Positions 56,197 through 64,000 of a DNA stretch of 64,000 bases are shown piece by piece. The first letter of the stretch is position 1, and each line of letters starts with the position of its first letter. Below the pieces are notes generated by a model, which ran no database searches, was not told where the DNA came from, and saw nothing but the letters and a program-made list of their open reading frames with translations. The stretch spans positions 418,697 to 482,696 of the forward strand of contig CANNFT010000005.1 of the NCBI GenBank assembly GCA_947503895.1, in the 5' to 3' direction. Made by a program: the position numbers and the translations under genes. This DNA is from an uncultured Saccharospirillaceae bacterium (GTDB taxonomy: Bacteria; Pseudomonadota; Gammaproteobacteria; Pseudomonadales; Oceanobacteraceae).

Positions 56197-56458
56197 AAGT
56201 TGATCCTGATATTGAATCCTCGTCACTAAGTCTAGTTGAATTGTGAAAAACGACCGCTTTAATCCAGTTTAAATTTCCGCTGTTGGCCCTGCCATTGTCA
56301 TCAATATTATTCGATATTGGTTTTGTCCTTGTAACCATTGTGAGTGGTTATATTGGTTACTTATATAAAGAGATTTTAATTGGTCAAAATGCGAATCCTT
56401 GACTACACCTGATAAAGGTTTTCCTACCAAAGTATCAGCCGTAAGAAAGGGGTTTTGT

Positions 56459-59002
56459 ATGAATAAAAATGTGTGGCTAATTCCCGTAATGTCGATCGCC
56501 ATGGCTGGCTGTATCGATATTGGGGATGACGACGACGATGACAACGGAGCCAGTGGTCCGACCGCGAGTGAGACGATTAGTGGTAAGGCGGCTGACGGAT
56601 ACCTCCAAGGCGCATTCGCTTGCCTAGATATCAATGATAATAAAGTATGTGACGCGACAGAGCCCGGTGCGACCACAGGGCCAAACGGCGACTTTAGCAT
56701 CAGTGCGACGCCCGAACAGGCTGAAGCCAATATCATTGTTGAAATTCGAGTGGGCACCATTGACCAAGACGATCCAGACAATCCAATCGATTCTGCTTAT
56801 ACCATCACGGCACCGCCGGGTTACAGTTTTGTCAGCCCATTAACCACTCTCGTACTTAATGAAATGCAATCCGGTAATTTAGATGCTGATGCTGCTGAAT
56901 CAGCGGTAAAAAGCCTATTGGGAACGTCTTTGGATCTAAACAAAGATTATGTTGCCGGCAGCACAGCCTCCGGTGATGATTTAGAAGCGACGTTTGCAAC
57001 GGAGTTTAAAAAGCTCCATAAAGTGGCGCGTGTGGCGGCCCGAATCATTAAAGACAATGTGAAGAAAGTTAAGGATGCAGGCGGCTCTGTCAGCAATAGT
57101 GATGCATTAAAAGTCATCGTGACGAAAGTATCGGGTGCGGTAAAAGAGATAGCGAACCAAGTTGAAGCAGCGGGTGATGACGCTAACTTTGACCCTGCCA
57201 CGATAGCCGCTGTCGGCTCAATTGCTGCGGCAACAGAAGTGGATGTGGAAGCCATTGAAGAAGAAATTCAAGTAGCGGAAGACTTGAAGAATGCCACGGA
57301 TGTCAATATGGGTACGATATTGACAGCAGGTGTGTACTGGCTAGAAGAAGACTTATTTTTTGATTTTCAAGCGCAAAAAGACCGTATCTTTTTCGGGTAT
57401 GGGTTTGTCGACTTCGATGGGGCAACTCAAAATGATGAGTTCTACTTCTTTAATGGCGTCGACTTTGTCCTCGATGACGGTGACGACGATGATGATCAAA
57501 ATGGCGGTGGCAGTGAAGACTTTTTAATACTGGCTGCAACGGGCTTTGAACTGGTAGAAGACGAGGACGAAGAGGGCCCTGATTTCGTATCCACCAATGC
57601 AGATGGTTCAGTAAGAATGAATCAAGGGCCGTTTAAAGTCGATTTATACGGAAAAGAAGTCGACATCGCCGGCAAGAAAATCAGCACTACGCTGCTGAAT
57701 ACGCGCAATTGGCTTTGGGCGGATGCAGTGGGCGGCACAGCCACATTCGCAGCGGGCTCTAAGGCCTATCGATTACGGCAGGTGGTCGGTGAAACCGTAT
57801 ATGGTTTGCCTTATGATCAACCCAGTGACAATGATCATCACGGTTGCCCAGATGACGAAGCGGAAGGCGATGAGAACCCTTCCTGCAATTATGTCCGCAT
57901 GATTGATGCAGCAAATGAAATTCTGGGTGAGGCAGCCGCGGCAGAGGATAGTCTCATTAGCGCCGCACCGGCCAGTGCAGTGGGCTCATTAAAAGGCCCC
58001 ATTGTTTATCATGAGGAAACCACGACCGGTACGAAAATCGTGGTCGCTGAAATGCAGTCAAACGGTACGGTTCGTTACATTGAAGTGCGCGGAAATGATA
58101 ACGGTTTATCTGGCTTTAAACTGTTAGCGACCAGTACCTATTCTAGTGAAACGGTTCATGGGAAAACGCTGCTCATGTTTGAAATCCCAGATGCGGTTCC
58201 CAGTCACTTCCGCGGAGACGGTGAAGACGATGACGGCGGTCCAGAGTTTAAAACCTTTTTCCTCGTCGCCTATGATGGTTTTTGGCGGGTGGGCGTTGTG
58301 CTTAAAAAAGGCACCCTGTTACCCGATGACGCACCGTTTGTCATGAACGAAGCGGCCAAAAACTCTGCGGAAACAGCGTTTGATATCGAAAATATTGATT
58401 TGAATGATGGTACGATCGATATTATTCGTGATCCCGGACAGCTAGATGATTTTGACGATGAGGATAACATCGGTGAAATTTTTGTACCTTGCCGTTTTGG
58501 AGATTCAGGTTGGGATGACGAAGCAGAAATGCCCATTCATCTTCTCGGCTTTGACGACTTTACAAAATCCGTCACGGATTGTCGGTTATCGGGTAACACG
58601 CTAACAGGCGGTGGGTTTACCGAAGCCGATATTCGAGGTAAAACCTTCAAAGTGAGTCACGATAGTACACTATCATTTGAGTCAACAGGCCAAGTCGGCA
58701 CACTCAAAGAATACGAAGGTGATGTCGTCTCGGATACAGAAGGGCTAACCTGGGAAATTCAAGCTGTCAATGGATCAACGGCGACCAACTATCTGGTGGT
58801 GACCAGTGACGTTGGTGACATCGTGGCGGTGTTTGCATTAATCGCGAAGGATCAAAATGAGTATTTGATAAAAGCGTATATTAAAGATATTGATGATGAC
58901 GGTGCTGCGGAAGACGATGATGGTTTTAGTTCTGATCTTGACTTAAATAATGATCATGATGGTGAAGTGGCCGGCATGGTTTGGGTGGAAGAGACGGGTT
59001 AA
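56459..59002 (+). CDS. Asp-rich large lipoprotein
   Basis: An 847-residue lipoprotein. ATG 56459 follows AAAGGGG, and the lipobox is MAGC (Cys about 18), right before a run of Asp (GDDDDDDNG). The first domain (about 35-170) resembles carboxypeptidase-regulatory-like folds: GKAADGYLQGAFACLDINDN, then TTGPNGDFSI. The middle is helical. The rest is beta-rich with many Asp runs, and the C-terminus is again acidic (DIDDDGAAEDDDGF). Calcium-dependent surface binding is plausible. No enzyme motif. A classical terminator follows. Confidence 0.85.
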   Translation: MNKNVWLIPVMSIAMAGCIDIGDDDDDDNGASGPTASETISGKAADGYLQGAFACLDINDNKVCDATEPGATTGPNGDFSISATPEQAEANIIVEIRVGTIDQDDPDNPIDSAYTITAPPGYSFVSPLTTLVLNEMQSGNLDADAAESAVKSLLGTSLDLNKDYVAGSTASGDDLEATFATEFKKLHKVARVAARIIKDNVKKVKDAGGSVSNSDALKVIVTKVSGAVKEIANQVEAAGDDANFDPATIAAVGSIAAATEVDVEAIEEEIQVAEDLKNATDVNMGTILTAGVYWLEEDLFFDFQAQKDRIFFGYGFVDFDGATQNDEFYFFNGVDFVLDDGDDDDDQNGGGSEDFLILAATGFELVEDEDEEGPDFVSTNADGSVRMNQGPFKVDLYGKEVDIAGKKISTTLLNTRNWLWADAVGGTATFAAGSKAYRLRQVVGETVYGLPYDQPSDNDHHGCPDDEAEGDENPSCNYVRMIDAANEILGEAAAAEDSLISAAPASAVGSLKGPIVYHEETTTGTKIVVAEMQSNGTVRYIEVRGNDNGLSGFKLLATSTYSSETVHGKTLLMFEIPDAVPSHFRGDGEDDDGGPEFKTFFLVAYDGFWRVGVVLKKGTLLPDDAPFVMNEAAKNSAETAFDIENIDLNDGTIDIIRDPGQLDDFDDEDNIGEIFVPCRFGDSGWDDEAEMPIHLLGFDDFTKSVTDCRLSGNTLTGGGFTEADIRGKTFKVSHDSTLSFESTGQVGTLKEYEGDVVSDTEGLTWEIQAVNGSTATNYLVVTSDVGDIVAVFALIAKDQNEYLIKAYIKDIDDDGAAEDDDGFSSDLDLNNDHDGEVAGMVWVEETG

Positions 59003-59028
59003 TCTTTCAATTTGAGCTTGTTCATTGA

Positions 59029-59052
59029 AGCCCTCCTCGGAGGGCTTTTTTT
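59029..59052 (+). terminator. Terminator after Asp-rich lipoprotein
   Basis: agccctc pairs with gagggct over a 4-base loop (59029-59046) and is followed by a run of seven Ts. The run reaches the stop of the convergent sensor kinase gene. Confidence 0.9.
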
Positions 59053-60418
59053 ATGGCAGTGGTAATTGAATTTCAACGCACAACCCACCTCGCAATTCGT
59101 TTCTAGCTTGGATTTGGCCGCCATGAATATCGACGGCCCGCTTGGCGATGGCCAGTCCGAGTCCATAACCGCCACTGCTGCGATCTCGTGCTTCGCTGGT
59201 GCGGTAAAACGGTTTAAAGATATCCTGAATTTTATCTTCCGGCACACCAGGCCCTTGGTCACAGCACTGAATGTGAATATTTCTGTCCTGCATTTCAATG
59301 GTGAGGCGGATGGCGTCTGTGGGTTCACTATAATGCTGTGCATTTTTAAGTATGTTTTCGAACGCACTGCGAAGCAGTTGTGCACTGGCGAGAAAAATAA
59401 CCGGTTGCGTTAACCGATTAACGTAATAAATAGATGCGCGTTGCGAATCATAATTAAGGTCATCGCATAAGGTTTCCAATAATACAGCAATATCAACTTG
59501 ATCCGTCAGTGCAAGCGATGGATCTAATTCAAAAGCGGGAAGATTAAGCAATGTTGTGATGATATTGTTAATTTGTGTGCATTCGCTTTCGATGCGATCG
59601 AGTTCTTGGCTACTGTCTTGATTTAACCGTTTGCGGGCGAGTGCAAGTGCAAATTGTAAGCGCGCGACGGGCGATCGTAACTCATGGCTTATGTCTTGAA
59701 TTAATCGTTTTTGCGCGGCAACAGACCGATCTAATTGCTCCGCCATGTGATCGAAATCTTGTGCTAAAGAATACAGCTCATCCTGCCGTGTGGGTAAAGT
59801 CGGTAATACACGAGTGGATAAATCTCCTGCGGCTAACTGCTTGGTCGCATTGCGTAATGCGCGAATGGGAGAGCTAATGTAACGAGCTAATCCATAACTG
59901 ATTAAGCCGCTAAATAATATCGCCAGTAAAAATACACCCAACACATTATCTAAAATCACTTGTCGCCATGGACGATGTGGGTCCTTAGCACGGATTAATA
60001 TTTTTACATGCTCACCATTTGGCAGTAGGAGAAGCCGTCCAACAAAAACAAAATGGTCTCGCTGGCGGTGCAAAAAAGGATGTTGGGTATTTAACCTACG
60101 AGCCATTTTTCTTAAAGGTCTAGGAAGCGTTCGCGATAGCAATTCCTGCTCTTTATAAACAACAAAAATTCGATGAACATCCATTTCGGGTTGTTGTGCA
60201 AACCACGCGCGCACCGTTTCGATGTCTTGTGTGAGCAGTTTTAGCGCTAAATCGTTCCCTGTTTTAATGGGCGGTAATGGGCCGTGGGTTTCATGATCCT
60301 CTCGGTCAAAGAGAATTAAAAACCAACCGGTGAGGAATACCAATAGTAAGGTTAACCAAAAACACAATAAGATGCGGCTGGTCAAATTGAGGTGTGTCAG
60401 GGAGGCGCGGATATCCAT
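59051..60418 (-). CDS. Sensor histidine kinase (CpxA-like)
   Basis: A 455-residue inner-membrane kinase. TM1 is at about 17-36, with a periplasmic sensor of about 125 residues and TM2 at about 160-182. HAMP follows (ISSPIRALRNATKQLAAGDLS). The DHp H-box is LIQDISHELRSPVARL with the phospho-His. HATPase has the N-box ENILKNAQHYSE, DQGPGVP and GYGLGLAIAKR. It is the second gene after the OmpR-type regulator (17-bp gap). Order and architecture match CpxRA envelope-stress systems; the stimulus is not proven. Confidence 0.92.
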   Translation of the reverse strand: MDIRASLTHLNLTSRILLCFWLTLLLVFLTGWFLILFDREDHETHGPLPPIKTGNDLALKLLTQDIETVRAWFAQQPEMDVHRIFVVYKEQELLSRTLPRPLRKMARRLNTQHPFLHRQRDHFVFVGRLLLLPNGEHVKILIRAKDPHRPWRQVILDNVLGVFLLAILFSGLISYGLARYISSPIRALRNATKQLAAGDLSTRVLPTLPTRQDELYSLAQDFDHMAEQLDRSVAAQKRLIQDISHELRSPVARLQFALALARKRLNQDSSQELDRIESECTQINNIITTLLNLPAFELDPSLALTDQVDIAVLLETLCDDLNYDSQRASIYYVNRLTQPVIFLASAQLLRSAFENILKNAQHYSEPTDAIRLTIEMQDRNIHIQCCDQGPGVPEDKIQDIFKPFYRTSEARDRSSGGYGLGLAIAKRAVDIHGGQIQARNELRGGLCVEIQLPLP

Positions 60419-60435
60419 TTAGATGGGAGCGCCCG

Positions 60436-61104
60436 TTATTCCGGCTTCAGGAGGTAGCCTGTACCTCGCTGGTTGACAATAATATCGGTGGGCGCGCCAA
60501 CATCGACGAGTTTTTTTCGAAGGTTACTGATGTGAACGTCCACACTGCGATCATAGCGTGTCAGTGTCCGGCCTAAAGCGGTTTCACATAAATGTTCTTT
60601 GGAGACAATTTCCCCTAAATGCTGACTTAAAGCTTCAAGCAATTTGAATTCAGCCCCGGTTAATTTAATGCTGCTGTTGTCATAACTGGCTTCAAATCGG
60701 CTGCTGAAAATTTCCAATTTCCCAATATGCGTTTTGGGGCTTGATTGACGGCGTAAGATGGCTCGAATTCGGGCGAGTAATTCGCGTGGATTGCAAGGTT
60801 TGGGTAGGTAGTCGTCTGCACCTAGCTCAAGTCCTAAAATGCGATCAACATCGTCCCCTTTGGCGGTCAGCATGAGCACTGGGGTCTGGATATCAGAGTG
60901 TCGCAAATGTTTGAGCACTTCGATGCCTGTCATACCCGGAAGCATAATATCGAGAATAATTAGGTCTTCATTTTGCTGTTCCGCTGCTTTTAGACCGTCC
61001 TGACCATTGTAGACAGGCCGAACGGTGAAGCCTTCATCTTCAAGGTATTCACGCAGCAGTTGGGACAGAGATTGATCATCGTCGATCAGGAGTATGCTAT
61101 TCAT
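60436..61104 (-). CDS. OmpR-family response regulator (CpxR-like)
   Basis: A 222-residue regulator. The receiver (about 1-115) has acidic DDD, phospho-Asp in LIILDIMLPG, Thr in LTAKGDD and Lys in LPKPCNP. The C-terminal winged helix (about 130-222) ends in RSVDVHISNLRKKL and RGTGYLL. ATG 61104 is preferred; a GTG 7 codons upstream is possible. Paired with the sensor kinase just downstream. Target genes are not visible here, though the surface proteins around it are candidates. Confidence 0.94.
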   Translation of the reverse strand: MNSILLIDDDQSLSQLLREYLEDEGFTVRPVYNGQDGLKAAEQQNEDLIILDIMLPGMTGIEVLKHLRHSDIQTPVLMLTAKGDDVDRILGLELGADDYLPKPCNPRELLARIRAILRRQSSPKTHIGKLEIFSSRFEASYDNSSIKLTGAEFKLLEALSQHLGEIVSKEHLCETALGRTLTRYDRSVDVHISNLRKKLVDVGAPTDIIVNQRGTGYLLKPE

Positions 61105-61173
61105 GGTGGTATTTTCTGCGTTCACGTACAGTTTTCAAGTGACCTGACGTTACTTTACACTCATTTCACAATG

Positions 61174-62409
61174 TTATTTTTTTGTTTTCACGTCCACTTC
61201 TTCTCCTGCGGCATGGGTTTTTAGCCATCCGCGAATTCGGCGGCTTAAAAGATTGTGTTTGCCGGTTAATGCCGTTTTGACGGCGGGCAATTTCATCTGC
61301 ATATATAAGTTGCGTTGGTTTCGCTGCATCGCATTTTTTCGATCAGCGGCTGCGCGCACTTCGTTCTCAAGAATACCGGTGTAAATATCCAATATTGGAA
61401 TATCTAAATTAGCCAACAACGTATTCAGTGGGTAGTCGGGGTAGCGGCTGGGGAAAGCATCCACGAGTACCAGCGCGAAACCTTTTGCTTTTGGTTGGTC
61501 TTTTATATTGTCATTCAGCGCCGCCACGGCCCAATTGGCACTGACACCATGAGCGATGATGACTAAGTTGAATTGACCCAAATTGTTTAAGTGGGCGAGA
61601 CTTGATTTCACCTGCTGGCTGACCGACTCTAAAAATCGTTGGTCAATCGTCGGCTCTGATGCGTTGGCAGCGGTATCCGTTGGCGGCTCGGTGGCTAATG
61701 TGGGAATACGGTCCAATGTGGCAGCAATGTCGCCGAGTGGGTCACCGGCATCCGGAGCAGCTAAAGCATTTAAGTCGGCAGGCGCTTCAGTCGTTTGCTC
61801 TGCGTCAGTTACAGGCGCCTGATCGATTGGAGGCTCATTGGTTTCATTTGTCGGAGCGGAGGCCTCCTCTGTGGCTGGTACCGCTTCATTATCAGGAGTG
61901 TTTTTGCCAGCATTTCGATCGGGTACAGCAGGAAGCGGAACGCTGGGTGACTTCTCCATAAAAAGGCTTAATGTATTCCACCCGTAATCCGGTAGATATT
62001 CCCGCAGGGGTGAAACAGTCTCAGGCCAATGAGCGTGTTGCTCAACATCGTGCAGTATCAACACACCTCCTTGTGGTTTGCCCGTATTTTCTTCCATATA
62101 CAGGCCTGACACGGACAGGCCTGAAGCATCGAATTGCATCAACTCATGACTGCGTTGGTTTAATTGAAGAAAACGTAAAACACTTTCCATGCGCGCTTTG
62201 GTTGGATTCGGTTGAGGTCGTTCTAATTTAGGGGATGGAGTTTGGTCGGGAGGCGAGGAGGGTTCCGTGGTGGATGTAGCGTCATCTGTTGTGGATTCAG
62301 GCGCAGTATTTCCTGTGCTGTCGGGTGAGACGGGTTCCTCTTGACTATAAAGAGTGGGTGATGAAATCAGCAACCCAATCATCATGATGGGCGTAAGCTT
62401 AATGGCCAT
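61174..62409 (-). CDS. DUF3530 family protein (alpha/beta-hydrolase-like)
   Basis: A 411-residue exported protein. ATG 62409 starts a signal peptide (IMMIGLLISSPTLYS). The frame extends 40 codons upstream without a ribosome site. A low-complexity linker rich in Pro/Ser/Thr/Glu follows, then GGVLILHDVEQHAHW and LVIIAHGVSANWAV, the DUF3530 fold related to alpha/beta hydrolases. A second Pro/Glu/Ala/Thr-rich insertion interrupts the domain (about 165-260). The usual nucleophile Ser position reads HGVSANW. Periplasmic; activity unknown. Confidence 0.8.
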   Translation of the reverse strand: MAIKLTPIMMIGLLISSPTLYSQEEPVSPDSTGNTAPESTTDDATSTTEPSSPPDQTPSPKLERPQPNPTKARMESVLRFLQLNQRSHELMQFDASGLSVSGLYMEENTGKPQGGVLILHDVEQHAHWPETVSPLREYLPDYGWNTLSLFMEKSPSVPLPAVPDRNAGKNTPDNEAVPATEEASAPTNETNEPPIDQAPVTDAEQTTEAPADLNALAAPDAGDPLGDIAATLDRIPTLATEPPTDTAANASEPTIDQRFLESVSQQVKSSLAHLNNLGQFNLVIIAHGVSANWAVAALNDNIKDQPKAKGFALVLVDAFPSRYPDYPLNTLLANLDIPILDIYTGILENEVRAAADRKNAMQRNQRNLYMQMKLPAVKTALTGKHNLLSRRIRGWLKTHAAGEEVDVKTKK

Positions 62410-62640
62410 ATACGTTCCAGTGATTGATGGCTTCAGTTTAGTGCACGTTTGAAGCTTCTTTGAAACAATCAACTTATATGCCATGTCACCCTTACGATAG
62501 CGACTGGCCAAAAAACAAACGTTTAACAAATAGCGACATTAAGTCTGCGTAATATTGATCTAACGCCTTGGGTGGTGCAGAAAGAATCGGTACACTTTTC
62601 TCTGCTATCAATCTCATTCAACATTCGATAGGAATAATCC

Positions 62641-63189
62641 ATGCCACAAGTAGCCAAGCAGTTTATCCCTTTAAAGTTAGCGGTATTAACCGTCAGTGAT
62701 ACTCGAACGTTGGACACGGATACATCTGGCCAAACACTTGTCGACGCGCTCACCTCTGCAGGGCATCAATTAGCCGCGCGAGAGATATGCATAGACGACA
62801 TCTATCAGATGCGGGCCATCGTTTCGAGTTGGATTGCCAATACTGATGTACAAGGGATATTGATAACCGGAGGCACAGGCTTTACGGGGCGTGATAGTAC
62901 ACCTGAGGCAATACAGCCTTTATTTGATAAAGAGGTAACAGGATTTGGAGAACTGTTTCGGCAAATATCCTTTGAGCAAATTGGAACGTCCACAATACAA
63001 AGCCGTGCATTAGCCGGCCTAGCGAACCGAACCATTATTTTCTGTATGCCTGGGTCCACGAATGCTTGCCGTACTGCTTGGAACGATGTGATCGCCAGTC
63101 AGCTTGATGCCACTCACAAGCCTTGCAATTTTGTTGAGCAAGTTTTACCACTGGAGGCCGACGTCGAAACCTGTGGCCCAAGAGGCTAA
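62641..63189 (+). CDS. moaB: Molybdenum cofactor biosynthesis protein MoaB
   Basis: A 182-residue MoaB/Mog-family protein that acts on molybdopterin adenylation. It has LAVLTVSDTRT at the start, the GGTGFTGRDSTPEAIQPL signature loop and PGSTNACRTAW near the end. TAGGAATAATCC precedes the ATG. Other moa/moe genes are not in the window. Followed by the rRNA operon leader. Confidence 0.95.
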   Translation: MPQVAKQFIPLKLAVLTVSDTRTLDTDTSGQTLVDALTSAGHQLAAREICIDDIYQMRAIVSSWIANTDVQGILITGGTGFTGRDSTPEAIQPLFDKEVTGFGELFRQISFEQIGTSTIQSRALAGLANRTIIFCMPGSTNACRTAWNDVIASQLDATHKPCNFVEQVLPLEADVETCGPRG

Positions 63190-63477
63190 GGCAGTCTGTA
63201 GTAGTCAACCGCCGATGCTTAGAGTAATCGCATATGCATGGCTGGCCGTTGGCTTCCCTTAAGTGAAAGTCATGCCTTGCTTCTTTCTACATACTATATA
63301 GATGGATGAGCACCTTATTCAGATGCTTAAAGAGCATTCCTGCAGGCAATGAGTGGCCTCCATAACGGATCTGATGGGTTAATCCACGAAAAAAGGTTAA
63401 ATATCGATCGATTTGAGGGGTGAAATCAGCGTAATGGAAGTAAATGCAGCAATATGTGTAGTTTGGCCAATTAATCG

Positions 63478-63505
63478 TTGACGCCATCCAGAAAGTCCCT
63501 ATAAT
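63478..63505 (+). promoter_or_regulatory. rRNA promoter 1
   Basis: TTGACG (63478-63483), 16-bp spacer, TATAAT (63500-63505), followed by the G+C-rich discriminator GCGCCCC typical of stringently controlled rRNA promoters. Confidence 0.78.
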
Positions 63506-63619
63506 GCGCCCCTCAACAACAGAGCAGCAGATTGAACGCAGCTAAGTGGTTGATTTTGAAAGAGTTTTTCAAGTGTTCAGGCTTCTAAGTCAGCTTGAAA
63601 AAAGACTTCAAAAAAGAGG

Positions 63620-63647
63620 TTGACGCAGACATTAAACACTGTAGAAT
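63620..63647 (+). promoter_or_regulatory. rRNA promoter 2
   Basis: TTGACG (63620-63625), 16-bp spacer, TAGAAT (63642-63647), followed by GCGCGCC. Same architecture as promoter 1. Confidence 0.8.
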
Positions 63648-63655
63648 GCGCGCCT

Positions 63656-63693
63656 CGCTTAACGAAGACCTCCTCGGAGAGATCAGTTAAGCG
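63656..63693 (+). repeat. Inverted repeat in rRNA leader
   Basis: cgcttaac (63656-63663) pairs perfectly with gttaagcg (63686-63693), with a short nested ctcc/ggag stem. It lies just downstream of promoter 2, within transcripts from promoters 1 and 2. Confidence 0.6.
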
Positions 63694-63739
63694 CCTAATT
63701 AACTGCTTGTTTTCATTAGAAAATAACGAAAAATTAGGG

Positions 63740-63767
63740 TTGACAATCAGATGCGAATCATTAAAAT
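63740..63767 (+). promoter_or_regulatory. rRNA promoter 3
   Basis: TTGACA (63740-63745), 16-bp spacer, TAAAAT (63762-63767), then ACGCATCCCGC. Closest to the 16S gene, 220 bp upstream. Confidence 0.82.
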
Positions 63768-63986
63768 ACGCATCCCGCTTCGAGAGAAGCTACTGATTAG
63801 CCCGAGCGGCAATCAGGTTCCTTAAAAACGAATTCAGACAATTCGTGTGGGTGCTTACCGAAAGTCTTGATGTAAAGCTACTTCTTAGGAAGTTAGCCAA
63901 AAGACTTTTCGAGTAAGTTCAAACACTGTCAAATTATTTAACAGTAGTTTTAAATACTTGAGCACATCTTAGGATGTAAAATTTTT

Positions 63987-64000
63987 AAACTGAAGAGTTT
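63987..64000 (+). rRNA. rrs: 16S rRNA, first 14 bases
   Basis: The last 14 bases match the conserved 16S 5' end (the E. coli molecule begins AAATTGAAGAGTTT; here one base differs). The preceding rRNA-type promoters support the call. The gene continues beyond the window. Confidence 0.9.

Larger units (their letters stand above)
63190..63986 (+). other. rRNA operon leader region (797 bp, no gene)
   Basis: No protein gene. The first about 280 bases show nothing recognisable. From 63478 it holds three tandem promoters, an inverted repeat and a small GNRA-type hairpin (GCTTC-GAGA-GAAGC at 63777-63790). It ends at the 16S start. An antiterminator boxA-like TTCCTTAAAAA occurs near 63818, but weakly. 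Confidence 0.7.

Noticed and set aside
63812..63835. boxA antiterminator in the rRNA leader
   Set aside because: Only a poor match (TTCCTTAAAAA) to TGCTCTTTA; not listed as a separate feature.
1..64000. CRISPR arrays, tRNA genes, insertion sequences, integrases, prophage
   Set aside because: I looked for direct repeats, tRNA T-loop signatures and transposase motifs and found none I could support.

Overview
The window is a stretch of gammaproteobacterial chromosome. The conserved blocks lptFG/pepA/holC/valS and ndk-rlmN-pilF-ispG-hisS-yfgM-bamB-der are in the order expected for Pseudomonadota of the Pseudomonas/Oceanospirillales kind. The rich set of secreted lipases, lipoproteins and c-di-GMP/globin sensors suggests a free-living, probably marine, motile Gram-negative. 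I cannot name the genus from the sequence alone.

Layout. (1) 1-14.1 kb, mostly minus strand: valS (cut by the left edge), holC and pepA, a set that usually sits tightly together. Here it is split twice. Between holC and valS lie a lipoprotein, two small cytoplasmic proteins and a tandem array of three related small lipoproteins. Between pepA and holC lie an SGNH hydrolase and a tightly coupled four-gene operon: cupredoxin, GGDEF/EAL protein, DUF3034 outer-membrane-type protein and a lipoprotein-type truncated haemoglobin. (2) 14.2-31.0 kb, core housekeeping: lptFG, a purine phosphoribosyltransferase, a PfkB (adenosine-type) kinase, mrcB, sufE, ndk, rlmN, pilF, ispG, hisS, yfgM, bamB and der. 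rodZ is missing from its usual place between pilF and ispG. (3) 31.1-48.1 kb, accessory: a group II truncated haemoglobin; a LysR/GST/NTF2-like/tautomerase cluster whose tautomerase gene carries a one-base frameshift; a cysteine hydrolase; a 1015-residue lipoprotein; a secreted phospholipase-D-like protein; a periplasmic solute-binding-type protein divergent from a globin-coupled diguanylate cyclase; a neutral ceramidase; and a RIO1-type kinase. (4) 48.1-63.2 kb, signalling and surface: an MCP with a structured leader; a hybrid sensor kinase whose phospho-acceptor histidine seems lost; a patatin-like phospholipase; an Asp-rich 847-residue lipoprotein; a CpxAR-like two-component pair; a DUF3530 protein; and moaB. 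(5) 63.2-64.0 kb: an rRNA operon leader with three tandem promoters of the same 16-bp-spacer design, ending at the first 14 bases of 16S rRNA.

How the genes fit together. The core genes serve envelope assembly (LptFG, BamB, YfgM, PBP1b), translation and GTPase-dependent ribosome assembly (ValS, HisS, RlmN, Der), isoprenoid and Fe-S metabolism (IspG, SufE) and nucleotide salvage. The accessory genes have two themes: haem/copper redox or gas sensing tied to c-di-GMP (two truncated globins, a globin-coupled cyclase, and a cupredoxin-EAL operon), and attack on lipids (ceramidase, PLD-like, patatin, SGNH). The cupredoxin/EAL/DUF3034/globin operon is the best candidate for an under-described system.
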